NCBI RefSeq assembly: GCF_013294065.1
Contig: NZ_JABSNM010000006.1
Location: 18,313 to 82,312 of the forward strand
Length of the DNA stretch: 64,000 bases
Direction of reading: 5' to 3'
Origin: Sphaerotilus uruguayifluvii
Lineage (GTDB): Bacteria; Pseudomonadota; Gammaproteobacteria; Burkholderiales; Burkholderiaceae_C
Positions 44,541 through 55,850 of this stretch are shown piece after piece. The notes under the pieces are model-generated. The model saw nothing but the letters and a program-made list of their open reading frames with translations, was not told where the DNA came from and did no database searches. Each line of letters starts with the position of its first letter. The first letter of the stretch is position 1. A program made the translations under genes and the position numbers.

Positions 44541-45854
44541 ATGCCCGTGCGCCAACCCGCCCCCGGCGACCTGGAGCCGATCGAGACCGCCAGCCGCGAC
44601 GAGATCGCCGCGCTGCAGCTCCAGCGCCTGCGCCAGACGCTGCGCCATGCCTATGACCACGTGCCGCACTACCGCCAGGCGTTCGACGCGCGCGGCGTGC
44701 ATCCGGACGACCTGAAGACGCTCGCCGACCTGGCGAAGTTTCCGTTCACCACCAAGAAGGATCTGCGCGACAACTATCCCTTCGGGCTGTTCGCGGTGCC
44801 GCGCACGCAGGTGGCGCGCATCCATGCCTCGTCGGGCACCACCGGCAAGCCCACCGTGGTCGGCTACACCGCCGGCGACATCGACCGCTGGGCCGATCTG
44901 GTGGCGCGCTCGATCCGCGCCGCCGGCGGCCGTGCCGGCGACATCGTGCACATCGCCTACGGCTACGGCCTGTTCACCGGCGGCCTCGGCGCCCACTACG
45001 GCGCCGAGCGCCTGGGCTGCACCGTGATCCCGATGTCGGGCGGCCAGACCGAGAAGCAGGTGCAGCTGATCCGCGACTTCCAGCCCGACCTCATCATGGT
45101 CACGCCGAGCTACATGCAGGTGATCGTCGAGGAGTTCGCGCGCCAGGGGCTGGACCCGCGCGAGATGTCGGTGAAGGTCGGCATCTTCGGCGCCGAGCCC
45201 TGGACCGAGGCGATGCGCCGCGAGATCGAGGCCAAGGCCGCGATCGACGCGGTCGACATCTACGGCCTGTCGGAGGTGATGGGGCCGGGGGTGGCCAGCG
45301 AATGCGTCGAGAGCAAGGACGGCCCGGTGATCTGGGAGGACCATTTCTACCCCGAGATCATCGACCCGGAGACCGGCGAGGTGCTGCCCGACGGATCGGA
45401 GGGCGAGCTGGTCTTCACCACGCTGACCAAGGAGGCGCTGCCGGTGATCCGCTACCGCACCCGCGACCTCACCCGGCTGCTGCCGCCGACCTCGCGCGCC
45501 TTCCGGCGCATCGGCAAGATCGTCGGCCGCAGCGACGACATGCTGATCATCCGCGGCGTCAACGTCTTCCCGACCCAGATCGAGGAGATCGTGCTGGCGC
45601 ATGCGCAGCTCTCCGGCCAGTACCAGATCCATGTCGGTCGCGACGGCCCCCTCGACGAGGTGCGGGTGTGCTGCGAGAGCCAGCCGGGGCTGGCGCTGTC
45701 GCCGGCCGATGCCCGCGCCGCGGCCGACTGGGTGGCGCAGCGCATCAAGACGCTGGTGGGCATCTCGACCCGGGTCGAGGTGCTGCCCAGCGATTCGCTG
45801 GAGCGCACGCTGGTCGGCAAGGCCCGGCGGGTGTTCGACCGCCGCCCGCGCTGA
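44541..45854 (+). CDS. paaK: phenylacetate-CoA ligase
   Basis: Activates phenylacetate with ATP and CoA, the entry step. The 437-residue adenylate-forming enzyme has the P-loop [40 protein letters not shown] and the hinge [20 protein letters not shown], all PaaK hallmarks. GAGGAG precedes the ATG. Confidence 0.96.
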   Translation: MPVRQPAPGDLEPIETASRDEIAALQLQRLRQTLRHAYDHVPHYRQAFDARGVHPDDLKTLADLAKFPFTTKKDLRDNYPFGLFAVPRTQVARIHASSGTTGKPTVVGYTAGDIDRWADLVARSIRAAGGRAGDIVHIAYGYGLFTGGLGAHYGAERLGCTVIPMSGGQTEKQVQLIRDFQPDLIMVTPSYMQVIVEEFARQGLDPREMSVKVGIFGAEPWTEAMRREIEAKAAIDAVDIYGLSEVMGPGVASECVESKDGPVIWEDHFYPEIIDPETGEVLPDGSEGELVFTTLTKEALPVIRYRTRDLTRLLPPTSRAFRRIGKIVGRSDDMLIIRGVNVFPTQIEEIVLAHAQLSGQYQIHVGRDGPLDEVRVCCESQPGLALSPADARAAADWVAQRIKTLVGISTRVEVLPSDSLERTLVGKARRVFDRRPR

Positions 45855-45882
45855 GGCGGCCCTCCGCATTCAGGAGCCAAGC

Positions 45883-46914
45883 ATGTACACGCAAGCCATG
45901 GACACGATGGGCCGCGACGGCCCCGGCGAGGGCGCCGCACGCCCGGTGCGCAGCGTCGAGGAGATGCAGCGCGAGCGCCATCTGCAGGAACGCTTCGACG
46001 CGCGCATCGACGACGGCGCCTTCATCGAGGCCAAGGACTGGATGCCCGAGAACTACCGTCGCACGCTGCTGCGCCAGATCAGCCAGCACGCGCACTCGGA
46101 GATCGTCGGCATGCTGCCCGAGGGCAACTGGATCACCCGCGCGCCCACGCTCAAGCGCAAGGCCATCCTGATGGCCAAGGTGCAGGACGAGGGCGGCCAC
46201 GGCCTCTACCTCTACGCCGCGGCCGAGACGCTGGGCTCCAGCCGCGACGAGATGCTGGGCGCGCTGCACTCGGGCCGCGCCAAGTACAGCTCGATTTTCA
46301 ACTACCCCACGCTGACCTGGGCCGACATCGGCGTGATCGGCTGGCTGGTCGACGGCGCGGCGATCATGAACCAGGTGCCGATCTGCCGCTGCAGCTACGC
46401 GCCCTATGCGCGCGCGATGGTGCGCATCTGCCGCGAGGAGAGCTTTCACCAGCGCCAGGGCTACGACAGCCTGCTGGTGATGATGAAGGAGGGCACCGAG
46501 GCGCAGCGCGCGATGGTGCAGGACGCGGTGGACCGCTGGTGGTGGCCCTGCCTGATGATGTTCGGCCCCACCGACGACCAGAGCCCGAACTCGGCGCAGT
46601 CGATGCGCTGGGGCATCAAGCGCATCTCCAACGACGACCTGCGCCAGAAGTTCGTCGATGCCACCGTGCCGCAGGCCGAGGTGCTCGGCGTCACGCTGCC
46701 CGACCCGGACCTGAAGTGGAACGAGGCGCGCCAGCACTGGGACTTCGGCCCGATCGACTGGGCGGAGTTCTGGCGCGTCGTCGGCGGCGACGGACCCTGC
46801 AACCGCGAGCGGCTGCAGATGCGCGTCGACGCCTGGGAAGAGGGCGCCTGGGTGCGCGAGGCCGCACTCGCCCACGCCCGCAAGCACACCGAACCGGAGA
46901 AGGTTTCCGCATGA
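45883..46914 (+). CDS. paaA: 1,2-phenylacetyl-CoA epoxidase subunit A (catalytic)
   Basis: Diiron oxygenase subunit that epoxidises the aromatic ring of phenylacetyl-CoA. It has 343 residues. The iron ligands lie in [32 protein letters not shown] and [16 protein letters not shown]. The ATG at 45883 follows an AGGAG; the frame upstream overlaps paaK and is not coding. Its end overlaps paaB by four bases. Confidence 0.95.
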   Translation: MYTQAMDTMGRDGPGEGAARPVRSVEEMQRERHLQERFDARIDDGAFIEAKDWMPENYRRTLLRQISQHAHSEIVGMLPEGNWITRAPTLKRKAILMAKVQDEGGHGLYLYAAAETLGSSRDEMLGALHSGRAKYSSIFNYPTLTWADIGVIGWLVDGAAIMNQVPICRCSYAPYARAMVRICREESFHQRQGYDSLLVMMKEGTEAQRAMVQDAVDRWWWPCLMMFGPTDDQSPNSAQSMRWGIKRISNDDLRQKFVDATVPQAEVLGVTLPDPDLKWNEARQHWDFGPIDWAEFWRVVGGDGPCNRERLQMRVDAWEEGAWVREAALAHARKHTEPEKVSA

Positions 46915-47231
46915 GCACCCCGAACGCACCGACCGGCCACGACGCCGCCCGCAACGAATGGCCGCTGTGGGAGGTCTTCGTCCGCCCGAAGGCGGGCCTG
47001 GACCACAAGCACTGCGGCAGCCTGCATGCGCCGGACGCCGCGATGGCCATCCAGCTGGCCCGCGAGGTCTATGCCCGCCGCCAGGAGGGCACCAGCATCT
47101 GGGTGGTGCCCTCCAGCCAGATCACCGCCAGCGATCCCGGCGACAAGGACATCTACTTCGATCCGATGGAGGACAAGGTGTACCGCCACCCGACCTTCTA
47201 CGCGCTGCCCGAGTCCGTGAACCACATGTGA
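46911..47231 (+). CDS. paaB: 1,2-phenylacetyl-CoA epoxidase subunit B
   Basis: Small structural subunit (106 residues) that bridges PaaAC units. [25 protein letters not shown] and [15 protein letters not shown] are conserved. It starts within the paaA stop (ATGA) and has 16 bp before paaC. Confidence 0.95.
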   Translation: MSTPNAPTGHDAARNEWPLWEVFVRPKAGLDHKHCGSLHAPDAAMAIQLAREVYARRQEGTSIWVVPSSQITASDPGDKDIYFDPMEDKVYRHPTFYALPESVNHM

Positions 47232-47247
47232 GCGGAGCGACCGACCG

Positions 47248-48039
47248 ATGAGCACGCCTTCCATCCAGCCCGGCCGCGATCCGGCGGTGCACTACCTGCT
47301 GCGCCTGGGCGACTTCTGCCTGATCCATGCGCAGCGCCTGGGCGAGTGGTGCGGCCACGCGCCCATCCTCGAGGAGGACATCGCGCTGACCAACCTCGCG
47401 CTCGACCTGATCGGCCAGGCGCGTGCGCTGCTGACCCGCGCCGGCCAGGTCGGCCACGAGCGCGGCGCGCCGGCCGCCTTCGACGAGGACCAGCTCGCCT
47501 TCCTGCGCGAGGAGCGCGACTACCTGAACCCGACGCTGGTGGAGCTGCCGCGCGGCGACTTCGCCTTCACCGTGCTGCGCAATGCGGCGGTCGCCACCTG
47601 GATGCGGCTGATGTGGACGCGGCTGCAGGATTCCCGCGATGCCGAGCTGGCCGCGATCGCCGCCAAGGCGCTGAAGGAGTCGCGCTACCACGAGCAGCAC
47701 GCGGCCGACTGGGTGGTGCGCCTGGGCGATGGCACGCCCGAGTCGCACCGCCGGCTGCAGGACGCGCTCGACCGGCTCTGGCGCTACACGCCGGAGCTGT
47801 TCGAGGCCGATGCAGTCGACGAGGCGGCGGCGGCCAGCGGCCTGGGCCCGCGCTGGGCCGATCTGCGCGAGGACTGGCATGCGGCGATGCAGGCGCTGCT
47901 GGACGAGGCCGGCGTGCGTGCGCCGGCCACGGGCAGCCACGTCACCACCGGCCGGCGCGGCGTGCACAGCGAGCACATGGGCCGGCTGCTGGCCGAGATG
48001 CAGCATCTGCAGCGCGCCTATCCGGGCGGAGCCTGGTGA
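47248..48039 (+). CDS. paaC: 1,2-phenylacetyl-CoA epoxidase subunit C
   Basis: Structural ferritin-like subunit (263 residues) that pairs with PaaA but lacks a full set of iron ligands. It has YLLRLGDFCLIHAQRLGEWCGHAPILEED, LALDLIGQAR and KESRYHEQHAADWVVRLGDGT. The stop overlaps the start of paaD. Confidence 0.94.
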   Translation: MSTPSIQPGRDPAVHYLLRLGDFCLIHAQRLGEWCGHAPILEEDIALTNLALDLIGQARALLTRAGQVGHERGAPAAFDEDQLAFLREERDYLNPTLVELPRGDFAFTVLRNAAVATWMRLMWTRLQDSRDAELAAIAAKALKESRYHEQHAADWVVRLGDGTPESHRRLQDALDRLWRYTPELFEADAVDEAAAASGLGPRWADLREDWHAAMQALLDEAGVRAPATGSHVTTGRRGVHSEHMGRLLAEMQHLQRAYPGGAW

Positions 48040-48581
48040 TGTGCGGCGCGCAGGTGCTCGGCCGCATCGAGGCGGCGTGGCAGGCGATCGACCCGGTGCC
48101 CGATCCGGAGATCCCGGTGCTGACGCTGCGCGATCTCGGCATCGTCCGCGAGGTGCGGCTGGACGAGGAGGGCGCGCTGGAGGTGGTGCTCACGCCCACC
48201 TACAGCGGCTGCCCGGCCACCGAGGCGATTGAGGCCAGCGTCGCCGAGGCGCTGGAGGCCGCGGGCCTGGCGCCCTTCGCGGTCACGCTGCGCCGCGCGC
48301 CGGCCTGGACCACCGACTGGATCAGCGAACAGGGCCGCCGGCGCCTGCGCGAGTACGGCATCGCGCCGCCGGGACCGGTGGCGGCCGGCGAGGGCGTGCC
48401 GGTGCGGCTGCATCGCCGCGCGGCTGCACCGGTTGAGCCGGCGGCGTCGGCCGATCCGTCCTGCCCGCGCTGCGACAGCCCGCGCACCGAGAGGCTGTCG
48501 GCCTTCGGCTCGACCGCCTGCAAGTCGCTGTGGCGCTGCCTGGCCTGCCGCGAGCCCTTCGAGCACTTCAAGCCGATCTGA
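48039..48581 (+). CDS. paaD: 1,2-phenylacetyl-CoA epoxidase subunit D (Fe-S/diiron assembly factor)
   Basis: A 180-residue DUF59 (MIP18-type) maturation protein: VPDPEIPVLTLRDLGIVREV and TPTYSGCPATEAIE, with a C-terminal zinc ribbon (CPRCDS, then CKSLWRCLACREPF). It probably matures the PaaAC metal centre or the PaaE cluster. The ATG at 48039 overlaps the paaC stop; GTG 48036 is an alternative. Confidence 0.92.
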   Translation: MCGAQVLGRIEAAWQAIDPVPDPEIPVLTLRDLGIVREVRLDEEGALEVVLTPTYSGCPATEAIEASVAEALEAAGLAPFAVTLRRAPAWTTDWISEQGRRRLREYGIAPPGPVAAGEGVPVRLHRRAAAPVEPAASADPSCPRCDSPRTERLSAFGSTACKSLWRCLACREPFEHFKPI

Positions 48582-48585
48582 AATC

Positions 48586-49677
48586 ATGAGCCTGCATTTC
48601 CACGAACTCACCGTCCGCGAGGTCCGCCCCGACACCGACGAGGCGGTGCTGCTGAGCTTCGCGCTGCCCGAGGCGCTGGCCGAGACCTTCCGCTTCCAGG
48701 CCGGCCAGTACCTGACGCTGCGCGCCGAGGTGGACGGCGAGGACCTGCGCCGCTCCTATTCGATCTGCGCCGCGCCGCAGGACGGCGTGCTGCGGGTGGG
48801 CGTGCGCCGGGTGCCCGGCGGGCGCTTCTCGAACTGGATCGGCTCGCGGCTGAAGGCCGGCGACACGCTGCAGGTCTTTCCGCCGCAGGGCCACTTCACG
48901 CTGCCGATGCCGGCCGCCGAGGGCGCGGCGCGCCATGTCGTCGGCTTTGCGGCCGGCAGCGGCATCACGCCGATCCTGTCGATCCTGAAGACGGTGCTCG
49001 AAACCGAACCGGCCAGCCGCTTCACGCTGGTCTATGCGAATCGCTCGCTGCGCTCGACGATGTTCCGCGAGGAGCTCGAGGACCTGAAGAACCGCTTCCT
49101 GACCCGGCTGGCGCTGCACCCGGTGTTCTCGGCCGAGCCGGTGGACACGCCGCTGAACGCCGGCAGGCTGGACGAGGCCAAGCTGGCGCTGCTGCTGCGC
49201 ACCGTGGTGCCGGCGGACCGGATCGACCAGGCCTTCGTCTGCGGTCCGCACGGCTTCAACGACACTGTCGAGGCCGGACTGAAGGCGGCCGGCGTGGCGC
49301 CCGAGCGCCTGCATGTCGAGCGCTTCGGCGTGCCGGATGCGGAGCGCGGCCAGTCGCCCGCGCAGCTGCACCCGGTGCTGCCGGGCGACGCGCCGCAGGC
49401 GACGGTCAGCATCGTGCGCGACGGCCTGCGCCGCGAGATCGAGTTCCGCGCCGGCGACGCCAGCCTGCTGGAGGCGGCCGCGCGCGCCGGGCTGGACGTG
49501 CCGTATTCCTGCAAGTCCGGGGTATGCTGCACCTGCCGGGCCCGCGTGCTCGAGGGGCAGGTGCGCATGGATCGCAACTTCTCGCTCGAGGCCCACGAGG
49601 TGGCCGCCGGCTTCGTGCTGACCTGCCAGTCGCATCCGCTGACCCCACGGGTCGTGCTGTCCTTCGACGAGCGCTGA
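48586..49677 (+). CDS. paaE: 1,2-phenylacetyl-CoA epoxidase reductase subunit E
   Basis: NAD(P)H-dependent reductase that feeds electrons to PaaA. The 363-residue protein has an FAD domain (RRSYSICAAP), an NAD domain (GFAAGSGITPILSILKTVL, CGPHGFND) and a C-terminal plant-type 2Fe-2S ferredoxin with CKSGVCCTCRARV plus the fourth Cys in VLTCQSHP. It lies five bases after paaD. Confidence 0.95.
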   Translation: MSLHFHELTVREVRPDTDEAVLLSFALPEALAETFRFQAGQYLTLRAEVDGEDLRRSYSICAAPQDGVLRVGVRRVPGGRFSNWIGSRLKAGDTLQVFPPQGHFTLPMPAAEGAARHVVGFAAGSGITPILSILKTVLETEPASRFTLVYANRSLRSTMFREELEDLKNRFLTRLALHPVFSAEPVDTPLNAGRLDEAKLALLLRTVVPADRIDQAFVCGPHGFNDTVEAGLKAAGVAPERLHVERFGVPDAERGQSPAQLHPVLPGDAPQATVSIVRDGLRREIEFRAGDASLLEAAARAGLDVPYSCKSGVCCTCRARVLEGQVRMDRNFSLEAHEVAAGFVLTCQSHPLTPRVVLSFDER

Positions 49678-49733
49678 GCCCCGCCGCGACGCGCCCCGAC
49701 CGAGACGCCCGACCCCCGACGCTTCCTGATCCC

Positions 49734-50360
49734 GTGGCCCGTACCCGCTCCCCCGCCTATGACGACCAGCGCGAGATGATCCTCGCCCATGCCGCCGACC
49801 TGTTCGCGCGGCGCGGCTATCCCGCCACCTCGATGAACCAGCTGGCCGAGGCCTGCGGCCTGTCCAAGCCGACGCTCTACCACTACTACCGCGACAAGTA
49901 CGCGCTGCTGGTGCAGATCGCCGAGGACCATGTCGGCCGGCTGGCCGAGCTGGTGGCCGAGATCGAGGCCGAGGGCCAGCCGGCGCGGCCGCGCCTGCAC
50001 CGGCTGATCATCCGCTTCGTGCAGGAATATGCCGGCGCGCAGAACGCGCACCGGGTGCTGACCGAGGACGTGCGCTTCCTGGAAGAAACCGACCGCGAGC
50101 GCATCCTGGTGACCGAGCGCCGGGTGGTCGACGGCTTCGCGCGCGCGCTGGGCGAGCTGCGCCCGGACCTGGACGCGGCGCGGCTGGCGGTGCCGGTGTC
50201 GATGCTGCTGTTCGGCATGATCAACTGGATGTTCACCTGGCTGCGGCCCGACGGCTCGCTCGACCACGAGGCGATGGCCCCGATCGTCGCCGATCTCTTT
50301 CTTGGCGGGCTGCCCCATGTGAGCGTGCCCGCTCCACCCCCCAGAGGAGACACACCGTGA
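49734..50360 (+). CDS. paaR: TetR-family regulator of the paa genes (PaaR)
   Basis: A 208-residue repressor. The helix-turn-helix is TSMNQLAEACGLSKPTLYHYYRDKYALL, and the ligand domain contains EDVRFLEETDRERILVTERRVVDGF. It starts at GTG 49734 (ARTRSPAYDDQ). Position inside the paa operon and the inverted-repeat site upstream of paaG suggest autoregulated repression relieved by phenylacetyl-CoA. Its stop overlaps the next GTG by four bases. Confidence 0.88.
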   Translation: MARTRSPAYDDQREMILAHAADLFARRGYPATSMNQLAEACGLSKPTLYHYYRDKYALLVQIAEDHVGRLAELVAEIEAEGQPARPRLHRLIIRFVQEYAGAQNAHRVLTEDVRFLEETDRERILVTERRVVDGFARALGELRPDLDAARLAVPVSMLLFGMINWMFTWLRPDGSLDHEAMAPIVADLFLGGLPHVSVPAPPPRGDTP

Positions 50361-51523
50361 AGAAGAAGACCTCTCGTCCCCATCCCGTGCGCACCCTGCT
50401 GGCGCTGGCGGCGGCGCTGGCCAGCTCGGCCGCGCTGGCCGACATCAACGTCGGCGTGACGGTCTCGGCCACCGGCCCGGCCGCCTCGCTGGGCATCCCG
50501 GAGAAGAACACCATCGCGCTGATGCCCAAGACGATCGGCGCGGAGAAGGTGAACTACATCGTCCTGGACGATGCCTCCGACACCACCACCGCGGTGGCCA
50601 ACACCCGCAAGCTCATCACCGAGCACAAGGTCGACATCATCATCGGCTCGACGACCACGCCCAACTCGCTGGCGATGATCGACGCGGTGGCGGAGGCGCA
50701 GGTGCCGATGATCTCGATGGCGGCGTCCGCCCGCATCGTCGAGCCGCAGGACGCCAAGAAGCGCTGGGTCTTCAAGACGCCGCAGAACGACATCCAGATG
50801 TCGCTGGCGATCGCCGAGCACATGGCCGCCGCCGGCGTGCGCACCGTGGGCTTCATCGGCTTCGCCGACGCCTACGGCGAGGGCTGGTTCCAGGAGTTCA
50901 CCAAGGCGGCCGAGCTGAAGAAGCTGCGTGTCGTGGCCAGCGAGCGCTACGCGCGCAACGACACCTCGGTCACCGGCCAGGTCCTGAAGCTGATGTCGGC
51001 GCAGCCCGACGCGATCCTGGTCGCCGGCTCGGGCACGCCGGCGGTGCTGCCGCAGCGCACCCTGAAGGAGCGCGGCTACGCGGGCAAGCTCTACCAGACG
51101 CATGGCGTGGCCAACGCCGACTTCCTGCGCGTGGGCGGCAAGGACGTCGAGGGCACCTTCCTTCCGGCCGGACCGGTGCTGGTGGCCGAGCAGCTGCCCG
51201 CCAGCCACCCGGTGCGCAAGTCGGCGCTGGCCTATGTCGCCGCCTACGAGGCCGCACAGGGCAAGGGCAGCGTCTCGACCTTCGGCGGCCATGCCTGGGA
51301 TGCCGGCCTGCTGATGAGCGCCGCCGCGCCGGTGGCGCTGAAGAAGGCCAAGCCCGGCACGCCGGAATTCCGCGCCGCGCTGCGCGACGCCATCGAGCAG
51401 GTGCGCGAGCTGCCCGGCGCGCACGGCATCTTCAGCCTGTCGGCGGCCGATCACCTGGGCCTGGACCAGCGCGCGCGCGTGATGGTCCGGATCGACAAGG
51501 GCACCTGGAAGTACGCACCGTGA
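50357..51523 (+). CDS. orphan branched-chain-amino-acid-type (LivK) periplasmic binding protein
   Basis: A 388-residue Peripla_BP_6 protein. The signal peptide ends ASSAALADI, followed by NVGVTVSATGPAASLGIPEKN, IIIGSTTTPNSLAMIDAVAE, VPMISMAASARIV and HAWDAGLLM. No permease or ATPase gene accompanies it. Enclosed between paaR and paaZ and coupled to paaR by a GTGA overlap, it probably binds phenylacetate or a related aromatic acid for a transporter encoded elsewhere; the ligand is inference. Confidence 0.85.
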   Translation: MKKKTSRPHPVRTLLALAAALASSAALADINVGVTVSATGPAASLGIPEKNTIALMPKTIGAEKVNYIVLDDASDTTTAVANTRKLITEHKVDIIIGSTTTPNSLAMIDAVAEAQVPMISMAASARIVEPQDAKKRWVFKTPQNDIQMSLAIAEHMAAAGVRTVGFIGFADAYGEGWFQEFTKAAELKKLRVVASERYARNDTSVTGQVLKLMSAQPDAILVAGSGTPAVLPQRTLKERGYAGKLYQTHGVANADFLRVGGKDVEGTFLPAGPVLVAEQLPASHPVRKSALAYVAAYEAAQGKGSVSTFGGHAWDAGLLMSAAAPVALKKAKPGTPEFRAALRDAIEQVRELPGAHGIFSLSAADHLGLDQRARVMVRIDKGTWKYAP

Positions 51524-51536
51524 GCCGAGGCCGACC

Positions 51537-53606
<2,070 letters not shown>

Positions 53607-53639
53607 ACGGGCCCGGGCGTCGGCCCGGTGCCGTCGCGT

Positions 53640-54446
53640 TCAGGTCAGCAGGTCGAGGCCGCTGTCGTCCTTCAGCGCCACGCCGGTGGCACCCAGCCGG
53701 CGTCCGGCCTCGGCCAGCCACCACAGCCTGCGCGCCGCCTCGGCATGCACCAGGCCTGCGTCGCGCACGTTGGACAGGCAGTTGCGCTCGGCGTCGCTGC
53801 GCCCGACCTTCGGCGCGCGGGTCAGGTAGACGCCGAGGCTGTCGGGCGAGCTCAGGCCCGGGCGCTCGCCGATCAGCACCGCCACCATCGCCGCGCCCAG
53901 GCGCTGGCCGATGTCGTCGCCCAGCGCGACCCGCGCCTGCGTGGCCACCACCACCGGGCCGAGCGACCAGCCGGGCGGGCGCTGGCGCTGCAGTTCGGCC
54001 AGCAGCGGCACCGCCTGGCGCTCGACCGCCGCCGAGGACAGGCCGTCGCCGACGACGATCAGCAGCGCGTCGTCGGCCAGCGGGCCGTGCGCGGCGGCAT
54101 GCGCGTCCAGCCGCGCGCCGCCGGTGCCGCCGAGCCGCCGGCCCAGATCCGGGCGCAGCAGGTAGGTCGAGCGGTCGGCGGCGGCGCTGGCCACCTCGAT
54201 CGTCTGCAGCCCCAGCGCCTGCAGGCGCGGGCCCAGCGTGGCGACGTCCAGCGGCAGGTGCACCGCGTCGCGCGCCTGCGCATGCGCCGCGCCGAAGGCC
54301 AGCAGCTCGCGCGTGGGCAGGCTGGCGCCGGCGCGGCCCAGGCCGATGCGCGCCGGCGTCAGCGCCCGCAGCGCGGCCCAGGCGTCGGCGGGCACCAGCG
54401 CGGCGGGCGCTCGGCGGGCGTCGAAGGTGTCGTCGTCGGCGCTCAT
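53640..54446 (-). CDS. eutC: ethanolamine ammonia-lyase small subunit
   Basis: Light chain of adenosylcobalamin-dependent ethanolamine ammonia-lyase (268 residues). TPARIGLGRAGASLPTRELLAFGAAHAQARDAVH, DGLSSAAVERQA, LGDDIG, IGERPGLSSPDSLGVYLT and DAERNCLSNVR are all EutC hallmarks. The ATG overlaps the eutB stop. It is convergent with paaZ. Confidence 0.95.
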   Translation of the reverse strand: MSADDDTFDARRAPAALVPADAWAALRALTPARIGLGRAGASLPTRELLAFGAAHAQARDAVHLPLDVATLGPRLQALGLQTIEVASAAADRSTYLLRPDLGRRLGGTGGARLDAHAAAHGPLADDALLIVVGDGLSSAAVERQAVPLLAELQRQRPPGWSLGPVVVATQARVALGDDIGQRLGAAMVAVLIGERPGLSSPDSLGVYLTRAPKVGRSDAERNCLSNVRDAGLVHAEAARRLWWLAEAGRRLGATGVALKDDSGLDLLT

Positions 54447-55819
54447 GCGAAATGCTCCAGCAGCGCGTGCCGGGCCGGGGAGGGCAGCAGCCGGCCCTCG
54501 GCGTCGGTCAGGCCCATGCGCTGCAGCCAGGCCTCGAACTCGGGCGCGCGCTTCAGGCCCAGCACCTCGCGCAGCACCAGCGCGTCGTGGAAGGAGGTGC
54601 TCTGGTAGTTCAGCATCACGTCGTCGGCGCCGGGCACGCCGATCAGGAAGGTGACGCCGGCCGCGCCCAGCAGCAGCATCAGGTTGTCCATGTCGTCCGA
54701 GTCGGCCTCGGCATGGTTGGTGTAGCAGACGTCGCAGCCGATCGGCAGGCCCAGCAGCTTGCCGCAGAAATGGTCCTCCAGCCCGGCGCGCACGATCTGC
54801 TTGCCGTCGAAGAGGTATTCCGGGCCGATGAAGCCGACCACCGTGTTGCAGATCATCGGCTCGAAGGCGCGCGCCACCGCGTAGGCGCGCACCTCGCAGG
54901 TCTGCTGGTCCAGGCCGTGGTGGGCACCGGCCGACAGCGCCGAGCCCTGGCCGGTTTCGAAGTACATGACGTTGTCGCCCAGCGTGCCGCGCCCGAGCGA
55001 CAGCGCCGCCTCGCGCGCCTCGCGCAGCACCGCCAGGTCGATGCCGAAGCTGCGGTTGGCGGCCTCGGTGCCGGCGATCGACTGGAAGACCAGGTCGACC
55101 GGCGCGCCCTGCTCGATGGCGCGGATCTGGTTGGTCACATGCGTCAGCACGCAGGACTGGGTCGGGATCCCGAAGCGCTGGATCACCTCGTCGGTCAGCC
55201 GCATCAGGTCGCCCAGCGCGTCGAGCCCGTCGCCGGCCGGGTTGATGCCGATCACCGCGTCGCCGGCGCCGTACATCAGCCCGTCGAGCATCGACAGCGC
55301 GATGCCGCGTGCGTCGTCGGTCGGGTGGTTGGGCTGCAGCCGCATCGCCATGCGCCCGGGCAGGCCCAGCGTGTTGCGGAATCGCGTGATCACCCGGCAC
55401 TTGCGCGCCACCCGGATCAGGTCCTGGTTGCGCATCAGCTTGGAGACGGCCGCGGCCATCTCCGGCGTGATGCCGCGGCGCACCCGCGCCAGCGTCGCCT
55501 CGTCGGTGGCGTCGAGCAGCAGCCAGTCGCGGAAGTCGCCCACCGTCAGGTGCGCGATCTCGGCGAAGGCCCCCGCGTCGTGGCTGTCGACGATCAGCCG
55601 GGTGACCTCGTCGATCTCGTAGGGCACCAGCGCCTCGGACAGGAAGGCCTTCAGCGGCAGCTCGGCCAGCGCCATGCGCGCGGCCATGCGCTCCGTCATG
55701 GTGCGCGCGGCCACGCCGGCGAGCACGTCGCCCGAGCGCAGGGGCGTGGCGCGGGCCATCAGCGTGGCCAGGTCGGCGAAGTGCCAGACCTGGCCGCCCA
55801 GCGTGTGGGAGTAGGGCAT
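54443..55819 (-). CDS. eutB: ethanolamine ammonia-lyase large subunit
   Basis: Catalytic chain (458 residues) that with EutC splits ethanolamine into acetaldehyde and ammonia. It has GRMAMRLQPNHPTDD, GINPAGD, QSCVLTHVTNQI, FQSIAGTEAANRSFGID, MYFETGQGSALSAGAHHG and FIGPEYLFDGKQI, with the expected substrate-site residues. The 31-bp gap to eat contains no obvious Shine-Dalgarno. Confidence 0.96.
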   Translation of the reverse strand: MPYSHTLGGQVWHFADLATLMARATPLRSGDVLAGVAARTMTERMAARMALAELPLKAFLSEALVPYEIDEVTRLIVDSHDAGAFAEIAHLTVGDFRDWLLLDATDEATLARVRRGITPEMAAAVSKLMRNQDLIRVARKCRVITRFRNTLGLPGRMAMRLQPNHPTDDARGIALSMLDGLMYGAGDAVIGINPAGDGLDALGDLMRLTDEVIQRFGIPTQSCVLTHVTNQIRAIEQGAPVDLVFQSIAGTEAANRSFGIDLAVLREAREAALSLGRGTLGDNVMYFETGQGSALSAGAHHGLDQQTCEVRAYAVARAFEPMICNTVVGFIGPEYLFDGKQIVRAGLEDHFCGKLLGLPIGCDVCYTNHAEADSDDMDNLMLLLGAAGVTFLIGVPGADDVMLNYQSTSFHDALVLREVLGLKRAPEFEAWLQRMGLTDAEGRLLPSPARHALLEHFA

Positions 55820-55850
55820 GGACGAAAGGAGAGGGTGAACGAGGGAGGGT

